64,000 bases of DNA from Planctomycetota bacterium (GCA_003576905.1 QEVG01000028.1:1-64000), one strand, 5' to 3'. Shown: positions 9,645-19,282, counted from the stretch's first letter. Numbers and translations are program-made. Notes: generated from the sequence alone by a model not told the origin.

Positions 9645-10274
9645 TCACGCGCGCGGGGAGAGCGTGCGCAGCTGCTCACGCAGCGCCGCAAGCGCTTTGC
9701 CCCGGTGTGAAATACGATTCTTCTCCTCCGGAGAAAGTTCCGCGACAGTCTTGCCAAGCGCCGGCACCAGAAAGTAGGGGTCATACCCGAATCCCCCCCG
9801 GCCCCGCGGCTCGTCCACAATGACTCCTTCGAAGATCCCTTCCGACATGGCGAGGACGCAGTCGCCCGCCGCAAGAACGAGGACGCACCGATACCGCGCC
9901 GACCGGGTCTCCCGTCCGAGTAGCATCGCCGCAAGCTTCGCATTGTTTGCCCCGTCCCGTTGCGCGCGCGGCAAATGCGCCGAATTCCGGTCGAAATATG
10001 CCGAATGCACCCCCGGCTCGCCGCCCAGCGCATCCACCTCAAGGCCGGAATCATCCGCCAGCGCCCAGAGTCCCGTGGCCTTCGAGTAGTAGGTCGCTTT
10101 AAGTGTTGCGTTTTCAAGAAACGAGTCTCGATCCTCGACCGGTTCCGGGATCGCCTCGCCAAGGTCGGAAAGCGATTTCCACGTCACGGACTCGCCTGCG
10201 GCGTCATTGGCAGACAGCACGGCCGCAATCTCCCGCGCCTTGGCCGGGTTGTTCGTTGCAATGAGAATCGTCAT
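9645..10274 (-). CDS. rdgB: dITP/XTP pyrophosphatase (RdgB/HAM1)
   Basis: RdgB hydrolyses non-canonical purine nucleotides (ITP, dITP, XTP) to the monophosphate, keeping them out of nucleic acids. The 209-residue protein shows the N-terminal ATNNPAKAREI nucleotide loop, the catalytic LADDSGLEVDAL segment, GGFGYDPYF and SHRGKAL, all in the standard order. The ATG at 10274 gives the usual start MTILIATNN; six extra codons at 10292 are not conserved. It is the last gene of the thiL-tsaE-rph-lipoprotein-rdgB run. Confidence 0.95.
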   Translation of the reverse strand: MTILIATNNPAKAREIAAVLSANDAAGESVTWKSLSDLGEAIPEPVEDRDSFLENATLKATYYSKATGLWALADDSGLEVDALGGEPGVHSAYFDRNSAHLPRAQRDGANNAKLAAMLLGRETRSARYRCVLVLAAGDCVLAMSEGIFEGVIVDEPRGRGGFGYDPYFLVPALGKTVAELSPEEKNRISHRGKALAALREQLRTLSPRA

Positions 10275-10317
10275 TTGTAAGCCGCATGCCATCGCCAGGT
10301 GCGCACGCGGGGGGTCG

Positions 10318-11265
10318 CTACCAGCGCTGAAGCCCGCGCGGCGCCTGGCCCTTCTGGGGAATCTTGACCAGGAACGACCAGTTCGGAATCTTTACCTTTT
10401 TCCCCTTTTCGTCTGTAGCGATGCGATACACGATGTGCCCATTCTCGAGATTGTATTTCAGTTCTTCCTTCTCGCGTAGCGCCCGCACGACGCCGCTGTA
10501 CCCGCTCCGACCGCCGCCTGTGTCCTCCAGCGCCTCCGGACCGAACGTCCCCACGCAGATTGACGTCTGCGGCTTCTCCGGATCGTGGTAGTAGTACGCC
10601 TGGTACCCCCGGCTCCGGAGGTCCTTCACCCACTCGATCGCGGCATACTTGTAATCGTGCAACGTCGGTGTCGCATAGGTGACGCCGACATGAAGCGTAT
10701 ACAGCCCGCTCGCGCTCCGAAGGTCCAACTCCGGCGGCCCAACGTCCGGGCTCGGCTCCTGGATCGCCCGTGCCTGCATGAAGGGGTGCTTGTTCCCCAT
10801 CGCCAGTTTGCGGATGAACTCCATGTCCGCCTTGATCTCGTCCGAAAGCTGGATCACCACGTCGCCCTCGGCGCTGCTGAATCCCTCGACCTTGGCCTGA
10901 ACGTACTCCAGCTCGTACGTGCCGTAATACACCTTGCTGCGGTCGTCCCGGTGCTCCACGCGCACCAGGTCCGGGTTGATCCCCTGCACCCGTTTCAACG
11001 CCGTTGCCACCGTGTCCGCCGTCTCAATGTGATTCGGACCGAGGAACTCGTTGCACTCGATCGTCCAGTTTTCTTTCTGGCCGATCTTCGTGCCGCGCGC
11101 CACCGACTGCGGCCGCTTCTTGAACAGGTTGTTCCATCGCTGCATGTCCGCCTGGCTGCAACCGGTCAGGAACGGCGCGGCCACCGCCGCCACGCAGCAC
11201 ACGGCAACCACGCGCCGCGCCCGGCGCGGTGCCGATTGCTTCTGGAACCCCGAAATTGCGCTCAT
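10318..11265 (-). CDS. Putative lipoprotein of unknown function
   Basis: I do not recognise the family. The 315-residue product has an Arg-rich N-terminus, a hydrophobic core and a lipobox LTGC near residues 34-37, so it is probably a lipoprotein. The mature part has mixed alpha/beta character with no obvious enzyme motif; it includes segments such as GTFGPEALED and KVKIPNWSFLV. ATG 11265 is chosen because it places the signal peptide at the N-terminus. It lies between rph and rdgB on the same strand with short gaps, which suggests co-transcription but not a shared function. Confidence 0.75.
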   Translation of the reverse strand: MSAISGFQKQSAPRRARRVVAVCCVAAVAAPFLTGCSQADMQRWNNLFKKRPQSVARGTKIGQKENWTIECNEFLGPNHIETADTVATALKRVQGINPDLVRVEHRDDRSKVYYGTYELEYVQAKVEGFSSAEGDVVIQLSDEIKADMEFIRKLAMGNKHPFMQARAIQEPSPDVGPPELDLRSASGLYTLHVGVTYATPTLHDYKYAAIEWVKDLRSRGYQAYYYHDPEKPQTSICVGTFGPEALEDTGGGRSGYSGVVRALREKEELKYNLENGHIVYRIATDEKGKKVKIPNWSFLVKIPQKGQAPRGLQRW

Positions 11266-11357
11266 GATCGTGAAACTCTCAATCGGCAGCCTCGACCCCG
11301 CATTCCGGCGAGCCGCGGCAAGTGCCTCCCGATGATAGGCCCCCATGTCCCGAACGC

Positions 11358-12122
11358 TCAGCCTGCCTTCGCCCCTCGGCCGATGATCCGCGCCTGAACC
11401 GCGCGAAGCTCGCGGATGCCCCGCTCCGCCAGGGCCAGCATTCGGGACATCTCCTGTCGCGTGTACGGCTTGCCCTCCGCCGTCCCCTGCACTTCGATGA
11501 ACTTCCCGCGTCCCGTTTGCACAACGTTGAAGTCGACCTCGGCATCCTTGTCCTCAAGGTAATTCAGATCCAACAGCAGCCGGCCGTCCACCATCCCCAC
11601 GCTGACCGCCGCCACGCTGTCGATGATCGGGTTCTCGCGGACCAGCCCCTTTCGAAGCAGCGCGCGCACCGCATCGACGAGCGCGATGTAGGCCCCCGTG
11701 ATGCTCGCCGTCCGCGTACCGCCGTCCGCCTGAATCACGTCGCAATCGATCAGGATCGACCGCGGCCCCAGCTTGCTCATGTCCACGACCGCCCGAAGGC
11801 TCCTACCGATCAGCCGCTGGATCTCCTGCGTCCGCCCATCGATCTTTGTCCGATTGCGCGCCCGCCGCTGGCCCGTGCTGGCAGGAAGCATGTCATACTC
11901 CGCCGTGACCCAGCCCAGCCCGCTCGCCTCGCGCCATTCCGGCACGCTTTCTTCCACGCACGCCGTGCAAAGCACATGTGTATCACCCGCCCGGAAGAGC
12001 ACCGAGCCCGGGGCGTTCTTGGTAAACCCGCGGATCACCTTGACCGGCCGAAGCGCGTCGAAACGCCGCCCGTCCACGCGCCGCCCGCTGTCCCGCAATC
12101 CCCTGGAAGTCCTTTTCGCCAT
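11358..12122 (-). CDS. rph: Ribonuclease PH
   Basis: RNase PH trims tRNA 3' ends by phosphorolysis. The 254-residue protein carries the family blocks [66 protein letters not shown] and the C-terminal [18 protein letters not shown] 12122 (MAKRTSRG) is preferred over an ATG at 12170, which would overlap tsaE. It begins 10 bases after tsaE. Confidence 0.97.
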   Translation of the reverse strand: MAKRTSRGLRDSGRRVDGRRFDALRPVKVIRGFTKNAPGSVLFRAGDTHVLCTACVEESVPEWREASGLGWVTAEYDMLPASTGQRRARNRTKIDGRTQEIQRLIGRSLRAVVDMSKLGPRSILIDCDVIQADGGTRTASITGAYIALVDAVRALLRKGLVRENPIIDSVAAVSVGMVDGRLLLDLNYLEDKDAEVDFNVVQTGRGKFIEVQGTAEGKPYTRQEMSRMLALAERGIRELRAVQARIIGRGAKAG

Positions 12123-12132
12123 GCCCCGTACG

Positions 12133-12606
12133 TTACTCCGCAACCCCAAGCTTAGCCAGTCGCCCCGCACCCTTCGCTCCGTCGGCCGAAACGCGAATCA
12201 TTCGCTCACTGTCACTGGTCGCCCTGATTTCGACCCGAAACGTCGCGCCTTGCATCGCGCCCGCCACCCGATCCGCCCACTCCACGATGACCACCCCGTC
12301 CTGCGTCATCTCGTCCACCCCGAGCGCGTCGAACTCCGTGTCGCCGGCGAGTCGATATGCATCGATATGGTGAATTCGCGTCCGGCCTGTGTATTCGTTG
12401 ACCAGCACAAACGTGGGGCTGTTCACCAGCCGCTTGTCTTCCACTCCCAGCCCCAGCGCGATTCCCTTCGTTAGCTGCGTCTTGCCCGCGCCCAGCGGCC
12501 CGACCAGCCCGACCACGTCACCGGGCTCCAGCATGGACGCGATCAGCCGCCCGATTTCAATCGTGTCCTCTGGGCTTTGCGAGTTGATTTCCACCATCGC
12601 CGTCAT
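12133..12606 (-). CDS. tsaE: tRNA threonylcarbamoyladenosine ATPase TsaE
   Basis: TsaE is the small ATPase that works with TsaB/TsaD in making N6-threonylcarbamoyladenosine at tRNA position 37. The 157-residue protein has Walker A GPLGAGKT at 36-43, then [18 protein letters not shown] and VEWADRV, which are family hallmarks. The ATG at 12606 overlaps the thiL stop as ATGA, so translation is probably coupled. A second in-frame ATG lies at 12597. Confidence 0.96.
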   Translation of the reverse strand: MTAMVEINSQSPEDTIEIGRLIASMLEPGDVVGLVGPLGAGKTQLTKGIALGLGVEDKRLVNSPTFVLVNEYTGRTRIHHIDAYRLAGDTEFDALGVDEMTQDGVVIVEWADRVAGAMQGATFRVEIRATSDSERMIRVSADGAKGAGRLAKLGVAE

Positions 12607-13568
12607 GCGCGTTCCGTAAAATGCTGCCAGCCCCCGGCCTCGACGTCTCGTAGCGTTCCATCCCCGCCACGCACGCGAAGTCCCGGCTCGCCCGTCGCAA
12701 CACCAATCCGCACGAACCGCGCCGCACGCGCTCCGTCACTGTTCGGCACTGCGGGTGGCTCTCCCGCGTCGCCGGCCACCGCGAACAGCAGCTCGAAGTC
12801 CTCGCCGTCATCCAACACGTGCTTCACGATTGCCTCAAGGTCTCCCCGCGCCGCCTCTTTCGCCGCGTCAGATGCCGCCTCATGGAGTTGCCGCTCTTCC
12901 AAAATGATCCCGCATCCCGAAGCCGACGCCATGCGGTGCCCGTCCGTTGACAGTCCGTCGCTCAGGTCGAGCATCGCGTGAAGGGCATTGCCATAGTGCG
13001 CGCCCAGCGCGCGGGCCTCCCGCACGCGCGGGCGGAAGCTCATGTGGTGCCCCGAGAGGCTACCGCCCAGGGGTCCCGAGACCCAGATCGCGTCGCCGGG
13101 CCTCATCCCGCTCCGCGTCACCGGCGCGATATCCGCCCATGGCTCCGCCAGCACGGTCACGTCGATGACCAGCGGCTGCTTCCAGCTGTTCGTGTCGCCC
13201 CCCACGATCCGCACCTCAAACTCCTCCGCGAGTCTCTCAATGCCCGTATGCAGACCCCGCGCCTCCGCCATTCCCCACGCGTCCGGCAGCGCCACGCTCA
13301 CCACCGCCCAGCGCGGCCGAACCGCCATCGCGGCGCAGTCCGAAAGGCTTACCGCCAACGCCTTTCGGCCGATTTCGTCGGGCGCGTGCCGCGCTGAATC
13401 GAAATCCACCCCGTCCATCAGCATGTCCGCCGTTAACAGAACTTCCGGACCGGTGCGTACCATCGCCATGTCGTCCCCGATTCCCAGCAGAATCGACGCA
13501 TCCCGCGCAACGGACCGGGCACGAATCCACTCGATCAGGGCGTCTTCCGATTTACGGGTCTCCGCCAT
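12603..13568 (-). CDS. thiL: Thiamine-monophosphate kinase
   Basis: ThiL phosphorylates thiamine monophosphate to the active thiamine diphosphate. The 321-residue protein shows LLGIGDDMAM (residues 28-36), TADMLMDGVDF, SLSDCAAMA, GGDTN and the C-terminal ISDGL-like LDLSDGLSTDG, typical of the PurM/ThiL fold. The open frame extends to 14003, but those codons are the shadow of the phosphate transporter; ATG 13568 gives the family start. It opens the housekeeping run that continues with tsaE, with the stop and start overlapping. Confidence 0.95.
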   Translation of the reverse strand: MAETRKSEDALIEWIRARSVARDASILLGIGDDMAMVRTGPEVLLTADMLMDGVDFDSARHAPDEIGRKALAVSLSDCAAMAVRPRWAVVSVALPDAWGMAEARGLHTGIERLAEEFEVRIVGGDTNSWKQPLVIDVTVLAEPWADIAPVTRSGMRPGDAIWVSGPLGGSLSGHHMSFRPRVREARALGAHYGNALHAMLDLSDGLSTDGHRMASASGCGIILEERQLHEAASDAAKEAARGDLEAIVKHVLDDGEDFELLFAVAGDAGEPPAVPNSDGARAARFVRIGVATGEPGLRVRGGDGTLRDVEAGGWQHFTERA

Positions 13569-13651
13569 CAACTGGGATTGTATCGCCGCGCACAAGGGTT
13601 GCCCGGTGTGCGACACATACCGGACAAGCACGTGCCGGAAGCCGCCGACCA

Positions 13652-14671
13652 TCAGCCGGCGATGATTGAAATAATGAAGTACGTCAGTGCCGCCATGAGT
13701 GCCGCGGCCGGAAGGGTCAGGAGCCAGGCAGTCATGATCTCGCCGCCCACAGACCACCGCACCGCGGACATGCGCTTCGTCACACCCACGCCGAAAATGG
13801 CCCCCGTGATGGTATGCGTCGTGCTGACGGGAATACCCAGTGCCGAAAGCGCGATGATCGTCACACCGCCGCCGGTCTCGGCGCAGAAGCCCCCGATCGG
13901 CTGCAGCTTCGTCACGCGCTGGCCGAGTGTATGCACGACTTTCCAGCCGCCAAGATACGTACCCGCTGCGATTGCGCCGTGACAACTCAGAATGATCCAC
14001 CACGCAATCTTGTCCGATTGGGGGTCTCCGGTATGGGTCGCCCAGTGCGCGATCGACGGCTGGGATACAAGAAGGGCGGTGATAATGCCCATCGTCTTCT
14101 GGGCGTCATTCAGCCCGTGGCTTAGGCTGTAAACCGCAGCCGACACCAGTTGTAGATAGCGAAACCGGGCATCGACTTTCTTGGGATGACTCCGCCGACA
14201 GAGCCACAGCATCGCCACCATCAGGATCCACGCCAGGATCACGCCGAACAGCGGCGAAAAAACGATAAACATTGCAACGACGCCGATCTTTGACCAGATC
14301 AAGGCCCCGACGCCTCCCTTGACAATCGCTGCGCCCGCCATCGCGCCGATCAGCGAGTGTGATACGCTGATCGGCAGACCCTTCTGCGTGCAGAAAACCG
14401 TCCAGATGATCGCCGCCAGCAGCGTCGCAAGAATCAGGTTCGGGTCGATCACACCCGCCTTCACGAGGTCTTTGCCGATCGTCCGGGCAACGTGCGTCTC
14501 GAAGCCAAACGCCGCAATGAAGTTGAAGAACGCCGCCCAAAGCACCGCCAGCCGCGGCGAAAGCACGCGCGTGGCGACGATCGTGGCCACGGAATTCGCC
14601 GCGTCATTGAACCCGTTGGCGAAGTCGAATATCAGCGCGATGACGATTATGAGAAGTATGTACGTCAACAT
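13652..14671 (-). CDS. Inorganic phosphate transporter, Pit family (copy 1)
   Basis: This is a low-affinity phosphate/cation symporter of the inner membrane. The 339-residue protein has about ten hydrophobic segments and the inverted repeat signatures GFNDAANSVATIVATR near residue 21 and GLNDAQKTMGI in the second half. PISVSHSLIGAM and PVSTTHTITGAI are the paired family motifs. It is transcribed after the adjacent DUF47 gene with a 12-base gap, a standard Pit/DUF47 pairing. The second Pit protein at 16516 belongs to a visibly different branch. Confidence 0.95.
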   Translation of the reverse strand: MLTYILLIIVIALIFDFANGFNDAANSVATIVATRVLSPRLAVLWAAFFNFIAAFGFETHVARTIGKDLVKAGVIDPNLILATLLAAIIWTVFCTQKGLPISVSHSLIGAMAGAAIVKGGVGALIWSKIGVVAMFIVFSPLFGVILAWILMVAMLWLCRRSHPKKVDARFRYLQLVSAAVYSLSHGLNDAQKTMGIITALLVSQPSIAHWATHTGDPQSDKIAWWIILSCHGAIAAGTYLGGWKVVHTLGQRVTKLQPIGGFCAETGGGVTIIALSALGIPVSTTHTITGAIFGVGVTKRMSAVRWSVGGEIMTAWLLTLPAAALMAALTYFIISIIAG

Positions 14672-14683
14672 GACTCGCCGCCG

Positions 14684-15307
14684 TCAGGCGTTCTTGAGAA
14701 CGATTCCCTCGATCGTGTCGGCGATGTCCTCGCACCGGTCGATCGCCTTTTCGGTGCGGTCGTATATCTCTCGCCACTTCATCACGTACATGGCGTCCGT
14801 CGCGGTCGTAAAGAGCTCCGCCACCGCTGCATGGTTGTTCTCGTCGCCCACGTTCTCAAGCTGATGGATCTCGACCAGCTTGTCGTGAAGCCCCGTCTGT
14901 TTCCGAACGTCTCTCAGCCGCTTGATGGCCTCGCCGATCAGGTGCGACGCCTTGACCAGGACGTCCGTCTGCTTCACCAGCCAGACTGTTGGCTCGGGAA
15001 TCCGGTACAATGTCATTCGCTTGGCAGCCGCGTCGATTTCGTCGACGACATCGTCCATCCGCTTCAGAAGAGCCTGGATGTCCTCGCGGTCGAACGGCGT
15101 GATGAACGTCGTGTCCAGCTTGGCCAGTGCCGTGTGGACCACCTCGTCCGCCTTCTGCTCGCACTGCCGGATGTCGGCGATTAACTGCTCGCGCCGATCG
15201 TAATGCCGCGAAAGCTCAGAATATTTCTGCGCTGTCTCAATAATTACTTGCGCCGCCTGCTCGAAGAGGTTGTAGAAACCCTCATCGCGGGGAATGATGC
15301 TGAACAC
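14684..15307 (-). CDS. DUF47/PhoU-like Pit accessory protein (copy 1)
   Basis: This is an all-helical PhoU-like protein of 207 residues, the usual partner encoded beside Pit transporters and thought to modulate phosphate uptake. Segments FSIIPRDEGFYNLFEQAA, DRREQLIADIRQCEQKAD, TPFDREDIQAL and LENVGDENNHAAV match the family. The GTG at 15307 directly before FSIIPRDEG is chosen, with AAGGGA upstream. The frame stays open to 15736, but no conserved residues are found upstream of the GTG. Confidence 0.92.
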   Translation of the reverse strand: MFSIIPRDEGFYNLFEQAAQVIIETAQKYSELSRHYDRREQLIADIRQCEQKADEVVHTALAKLDTTFITPFDREDIQALLKRMDDVVDEIDAAAKRMTLYRIPEPTVWLVKQTDVLVKASHLIGEAIKRLRDVRKQTGLHDKLVEIHQLENVGDENNHAAVAELFTTATDAMYVMKWREIYDRTEKAIDRCEDIADTIEGIVLKNA

Positions 15308-15725
15308 TGCGCCGTCCCTTTCGTCCTGCCTCGAGATCGTCTGCTGATTACGTCGGACAAGATGGCGGATCACCCGCCCGTGGCATATTCGTTTGGGCGA
15401 TGGCCCATCGCCACTCCGGTCGCCATGTTGCTGCAAGTCGCCTCCCTTGTCCAGACCGCAATCCGCTTGCGGAAAGGCGCTTTTTCGCGCGTCTTTTCGC
15501 CTCGCGCGCGGAAGGACGCCTTGCGTCTCCTCCGCCTTGAACCTCCTGCAAAAATAGCTCGAAATGTACCTTAATGATATCTTAACACGGCAGTACGTTG
15601 CGGCGCGGTGGACGCGCCGGTATGTCTGACTCGTCACCAGCGGCGGGCCCGGTTCACGCCGCGCATGTAGGCGCACGCGCCGCCCGCGCCCTTCGGGGAG
15701 GTCGCATGTGCATGGGAGGTGCCGT
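15308..15725. other. Intergenic region between divergent DUF47 genes
   Basis: No credible gene is seen here. It holds the divergent control region for the two Pit/DUF47 units, with an AT-rich patch near 15550-15590 that contains the Pho-box-like repeat listed separately, and the ribosome-binding sites at both edges. Confidence 0.6.
15570..15587. promoter_or_regulatory. Candidate Pho-box-like 11-bp direct repeat
   Basis: CTTAA occurs at 15570-15574 and again at 15581-15585, an exact 11-base period, in an AT-rich patch of otherwise GC-rich DNA. PhoB/PhoP-class regulators bind direct repeats with this spacing. The site lies between two Pit/DUF47 units and near a PhoB-like gene. Binding is inferred, not shown. 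Confidence 0.4.
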
Positions 15726-16397
15726 GTGGCACTCATCGCCGAGTTGTTCCAGCATTCGCCCTTCGAACCTCTGCTGCATCACCTGAAGATCGTCCGGCAA
15801 TGCGTGACCCTGGTCCGTCCGATGTTCGAGGCTGTCCGTGACGAAAACGATGGCGAGCTCGACGAGCTCGTTAAGCGCGTGTTCAAAACCGAGCATGAGG
15901 CCGACACCATCAAGGACGAAATCCGCCAGGTCATTCCGCGGACATTCTTCCTCCCGGTTTACCGCGGCGACCTTCTCGGCTACCTGAAGCTCCAGGACGA
16001 CATGGCCGATTCCGTCGAGGACATCGCTATACTCCTGACCATAAAAAAACTGCGAATGCCCCCGTCGCTCGTGACGCAGGTATTCAGCTACGTGGAAACC
16101 GTGCTCCGCGCCTGCGACAAGAACCATGAGATGAACGAACGCCTGCCGGACCTTGTCGCCCGCGGCTTTGTCGCAGAGCAGGCGACCGGGCTCATGGATC
16201 TGATACGCACCGTCGAAAAGGCCGAGTGGGAGGCCGACAAGGCCCAGTACAGCTTGTCCAAGGCCCTGTTCGCCATGGAGGACGAACTCAAGCCCTCCGA
16301 CCTCATGCTCTGGTGGCGGGCCTTTCTTGAGCTCGGCCAGCTCGCCAATCACGCGGAAAAAATGGCCGAGCGGCTGCGCAGAATGTTGTCTCAATGA
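15726..16397 (+). CDS. DUF47/PhoU-like Pit accessory protein (copy 2)
   Basis: This 223-residue helical PhoU-like protein is distinct from the copy on the other strand. Family segments are TEHEADTIKDEIRQVIPRTF, PVYRGDLLGYLKLQDDMAD, ILLTIKKLRMP and EKAEWEADKAQYSLSKALF. A GTG start at 15726 is chosen because GGGAGG lies six bases upstream; an in-frame GTG at 15708 has no such site. The following Pit gene starts about 120 bases later on the same strand, so the pair probably acts together in phosphate uptake. Confidence 0.93.
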   Translation: MALIAELFQHSPFEPLLHHLKIVRQCVTLVRPMFEAVRDENDGELDELVKRVFKTEHEADTIKDEIRQVIPRTFFLPVYRGDLLGYLKLQDDMADSVEDIAILLTIKKLRMPPSLVTQVFSYVETVLRACDKNHEMNERLPDLVARGFVAEQATGLMDLIRTVEKAEWEADKAQYSLSKALFAMEDELKPSDLMLWWRAFLELGQLANHAEKMAERLRRMLSQ

Positions 16398-16515
16398 GGT
16401 GCCGATTCGACCGTGGTTTGCGGGAAGCGTCACAGCGTTCCCGCGGCCGCGCTCCCGGCGCCTCCGTGCCGTCGGCTGCAGAAACGATTCCTGTATCCAA
16501 ACGCTTCGATATCCA

Positions 16516-18147
16516 ATGATGATCCTCGCAAGTCCCCCGATGTATACGCTCGCTCAGACCGCCGACGCACCGACGCTGTCCGCGTTCATGATGCTGGCCG
16601 TGGCCCTCGCCGTTGTCATGCTCATTTGGGACACCGTCGAAGTGGGGCGCAACGACGCCGCCAACATCGTCAACGCCGTTTTCGGATCCCGGATCCTCTC
16701 CCGCCGCGCCGCCGTCCGCGTCGCGGCCGTCGGCGTGATCCTCGGCGCGAGCATGTCGTCCGATGTCATCGAAACGGCACAAAAGGGCATCTTCGACCCG
16801 CACACCTTCACCTTCGAGGAAGCCCTCGCAATTTTCACGTCTGTCTACATCGTTGATACCGTGCTGCTCTACAGCTATTCGGCCTTTGGAATGCCCGTCA
16901 GCACCACGGCGGCCCTTGTCTTCGAGCTTGTGGGCGCGTCCCTCTTTCTCGGCATCATGCGCTCGCCCGAGTCCTTCCGGGCCGTCGAGTGGGCCGGCGT
17001 CGGCCGCGTCATGCTTACGATCGTCTGCTCCATCGGCCTGTCGGGATTCATGGGCTTCTTCCTCCAGCGCATCATCCGCGCCGCCATCGGCGACAAATGG
17101 TCCAGTCTACCCGCGCTCCTGCTTCACGGCGGATGGGCCGGCGGTGGTCTCATGGCCGGCCTTGCCTATTTCATGCTCGTCAAGGGAATGAAGAACCTGG
17201 AACTGGTCAGACCGGTCACCCGCGCCGTCCGCGATAATCCGTTTTACGGTCCCATGGTCGCCGTCACTGTCTTGTGGATCTTCTTCGCCATGCTCATCCA
17301 CCTGTCCCTCATCATCTTTCGTAAGCGCGCCGCCGAGCTGCTCTTTCCCGCGCTCACCATCCTCGGCATGTTTGGAATGGCCTTCGCCTTCGGCCAGAAC
17401 GACCTTGCCAACTGCGCCGCGCCCGGACTCGCCGTCATCAAGCTCGTTCAGCTTCATGCCGCAAATGCCTCCATGGCCGATTTCGTTCGTGCCGAGATTC
17501 CAAGGTGGGCCCTCTTCGGCTGCGGCGTCCTTCTCGTCGCCGGAATGATGACCGAGTACGCCCAGCGCGTTACCCGCGCCGAGGTGCGCACCGGCAGCGC
17601 GGGCCATCACGTCAAGCTGTGGGCCCCGAAATGGTGCATTGCCCTTGCCGTCCGTGTGCTGGAACGCCGCCGTCGCGAGCAGGTGATGCCCTCGTTGGCG
17701 CCCATCGTCACGAAGAACATCCGCGGCAAGACGATGCACTACGACCCGCTCCGCGCCTGCGTCATCATGTGCGTCTCCGCGTCGGTCATTGCCACTGCCT
17801 CCGCGATGGGGATGCCTGTCTCCACAACCTACGTCGCCTTCGCCTGTGTGGTCGCGACGGGCATCGCCGATCGAATATTCGTTCGTGGCGATGCCGCCTT
17901 GAAACTCGGCCGCGCTATCTGGGTCGTATCCAGTTGGGTCCTGTCGGGGCTTATCGCGATGGTCGCGACAGGCCTCGTCTGCCTGGCCGTCTTTTACCTC
18001 GGCATCTTCGGGATGGCTGGTACCTTGGTGACAAACCTCTTCGTCCGAGCCGTTGTGAAGCGCCGCTCCGACGCGCAGGAAGAGCGAATCCGCCTCGAAG
18101 CCCGCGAGCGAATGCACCCGGAGGAGTTCTCGCTCGAAGAAGAATGA
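16516..18147 (+). CDS. Inorganic phosphate transporter, Pit family (copy 2, long form)
   Basis: This is a second Pit-type phosphate permease of 543 residues with many membrane segments. The two signature halves are VGRNDAANIVNAVFGSR near residue 38 and AFGQNDLANCAAPGLAVI near 292; GMPVSTTAALV and GMPVSTTYVAF are the paired STT motifs. It is about 200 residues longer than copy 1, with a large hydrophilic loop (about residues 350-405). The ATG at 16516 is the best available start, but 16519 or 16540 are possible. The Pho-box-like repeat at 18164 lies directly after its stop. Confidence 0.92.
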   Translation: MMILASPPMYTLAQTADAPTLSAFMMLAVALAVVMLIWDTVEVGRNDAANIVNAVFGSRILSRRAAVRVAAVGVILGASMSSDVIETAQKGIFDPHTFTFEEALAIFTSVYIVDTVLLYSYSAFGMPVSTTAALVFELVGASLFLGIMRSPESFRAVEWAGVGRVMLTIVCSIGLSGFMGFFLQRIIRAAIGDKWSSLPALLLHGGWAGGGLMAGLAYFMLVKGMKNLELVRPVTRAVRDNPFYGPMVAVTVLWIFFAMLIHLSLIIFRKRAAELLFPALTILGMFGMAFAFGQNDLANCAAPGLAVIKLVQLHAANASMADFVRAEIPRWALFGCGVLLVAGMMTEYAQRVTRAEVRTGSAGHHVKLWAPKWCIALAVRVLERRRREQVMPSLAPIVTKNIRGKTMHYDPLRACVIMCVSASVIATASAMGMPVSTTYVAFACVVATGIADRIFVRGDAALKLGRAIWVVSSWVLSGLIAMVATGLVCLAVFYLGIFGMAGTLVTNLFVRAVVKRRSDAQEERIRLEARERMHPEEFSLEEE

Positions 18148-18163
18148 AGATTCCGCGCGCAGG

Positions 18164-18181
18164 CCGTTAAGATTCCGTTAA
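18164..18181 (+). promoter_or_regulatory. Candidate Pho box upstream of phoB-like gene
   Basis: CCGTTAA is repeated exactly at 18164-18170 and 18175-18181, an 11-base period. GATAAT, one base off the consensus -10, lies at 18217-18222. The position upstream of a PhoB-like regulator suggests autoregulation, as is known for pho regulons elsewhere. Confidence 0.45.
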
Positions 18182-18363
18182 CTCCAGCCTTCATCCGCGA
18201 ATCCCCGATTTTCCTCGATAATCCTCGCATTTTCCGTCGGCCGGCGCCCCGAAGCCCGAGGTTTTGCGCGTGAAGTCGCATCATGCCCGCCTTATAATCG
18301 CCCCAAATGGTGATGCAGATTTACCCGAATCCCGATGTCAAGAACCCGCGCCGGGCCCCATCC

Positions 18364-19074
18364 ATGGCGAACGAAAAGATCCTTGTCGTGGACGATGAAC
18401 AGGACCTTCTTGAGGCACTTCGCTTCAACCTCGAACGCAAGCACTACAAAGTCTTGACCGCCGCCGACGGCGAATCCGCCATCGACCTCGCCAACCGCGA
18501 AAAACCCGACCTGATCCTTCTCGACATCATGCTGCCCCGAGTCAACGGACGCGATGTCACCCTGGCTCTCAAGAACAACTCCGCGACGCGGAACATCCCA
18601 ATCATCATGCTGACGGCCCTGACCAGCGAGAACGACGTCGTGCTTGGCCTTCAGATCGGTGCCGACGATTACGTCACCAAGCCCTTCTCCATGGACGTCA
18701 TGCTTGCCCGCGTCGCCGCCGTCCTTCGGAGGCGGTCGGCCGGAGCTGAGAAGGACAGTGTCCTCCGTGCCGGCCCTGTCATCATCGATCGCGCCCGACA
18801 CATCGTCGAAGTCGACAATGTGGTGATCCCCGTCACTTTGACCGAGTTTCGCCTTCTCGAAGCGCTCGTCTCCGCCCGATCGCGGGTTCTCTCGCGCGAT
18901 CAACTCATGGCCAGGGCCATGGGCCCCGATATCGCCGTTACCGACCGTACCATCGACGTCCACATCACGTCCCTTCGCCGCAAGATGGGGGCCCATCGCG
19001 ATCTTGTCGAAACCGTCCGGGGTGTCGGGTACCGATTTGCGGACGTTTGGCAGGGCGAATCCCTTTCCGCGTAA
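18364..19074 (+). CDS. PhoB-type response regulator
   Basis: This is an OmpR/PhoB-class transcription factor of 236 residues. The receiver domain (1-120) has the acidic pair at 10-11, phosphoacceptor Asp54 in LLDIMLP, Thr in MLTAL and Lys in TKPF. The winged helix (about 135-230) has LTEFRLLEAL, DRTIDVHITSLRRKMG and VRGVGYRF. ATG 18364 starts at the family-typical MANEKILVVDD; an in-frame ATG at 18307 adds an unlikely 19 residues. It sits between the Pit block and a PhoR-like kinase, so phosphate signalling is the likely role. Confidence 0.92.
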   Translation: MANEKILVVDDEQDLLEALRFNLERKHYKVLTAADGESAIDLANREKPDLILLDIMLPRVNGRDVTLALKNNSATRNIPIIMLTALTSENDVVLGLQIGADDYVTKPFSMDVMLARVAAVLRRRSAGAEKDSVLRAGPVIIDRARHIVEVDNVVIPVTLTEFRLLEALVSARSRVLSRDQLMARAMGPDIAVTDRTIDVHITSLRRKMGAHRDLVETVRGVGYRFADVWQGESLSA

Positions 19075-19282
19075 CAATGTCCGTTCCCGCAGCCACGAGC
19101 CGGCTCCGCCGTGGGAATCGCCTCCGCGGGGTGTCCCGCGCCAGAGACCTTCGGAACGGCTGCCGCCGTGTTAGACTGTTCAACGGCGGCAGCATGCGCC
19201 GGGCCATCTTGGTTTTCTCCGGTATTTGCTCGCCGGCGGCCCTCGACGCGATGAGCGTTGAATCGATCAGGTGGGGCGTCAC

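Noticed and set aside
12603-14003. Long thiL frame with a 145-residue N-terminal extension
   Set aside because: The extension is antisense-type shadow of the Pit gene on the same strand but in another frame; the family start is at 13568.
17107-18117. 336-codon frame antisense to the long Pit gene
   Set aside because: Composition (Gly/Asp/His/Glu-rich) is that of a reversed membrane-protein gene; no homology features.
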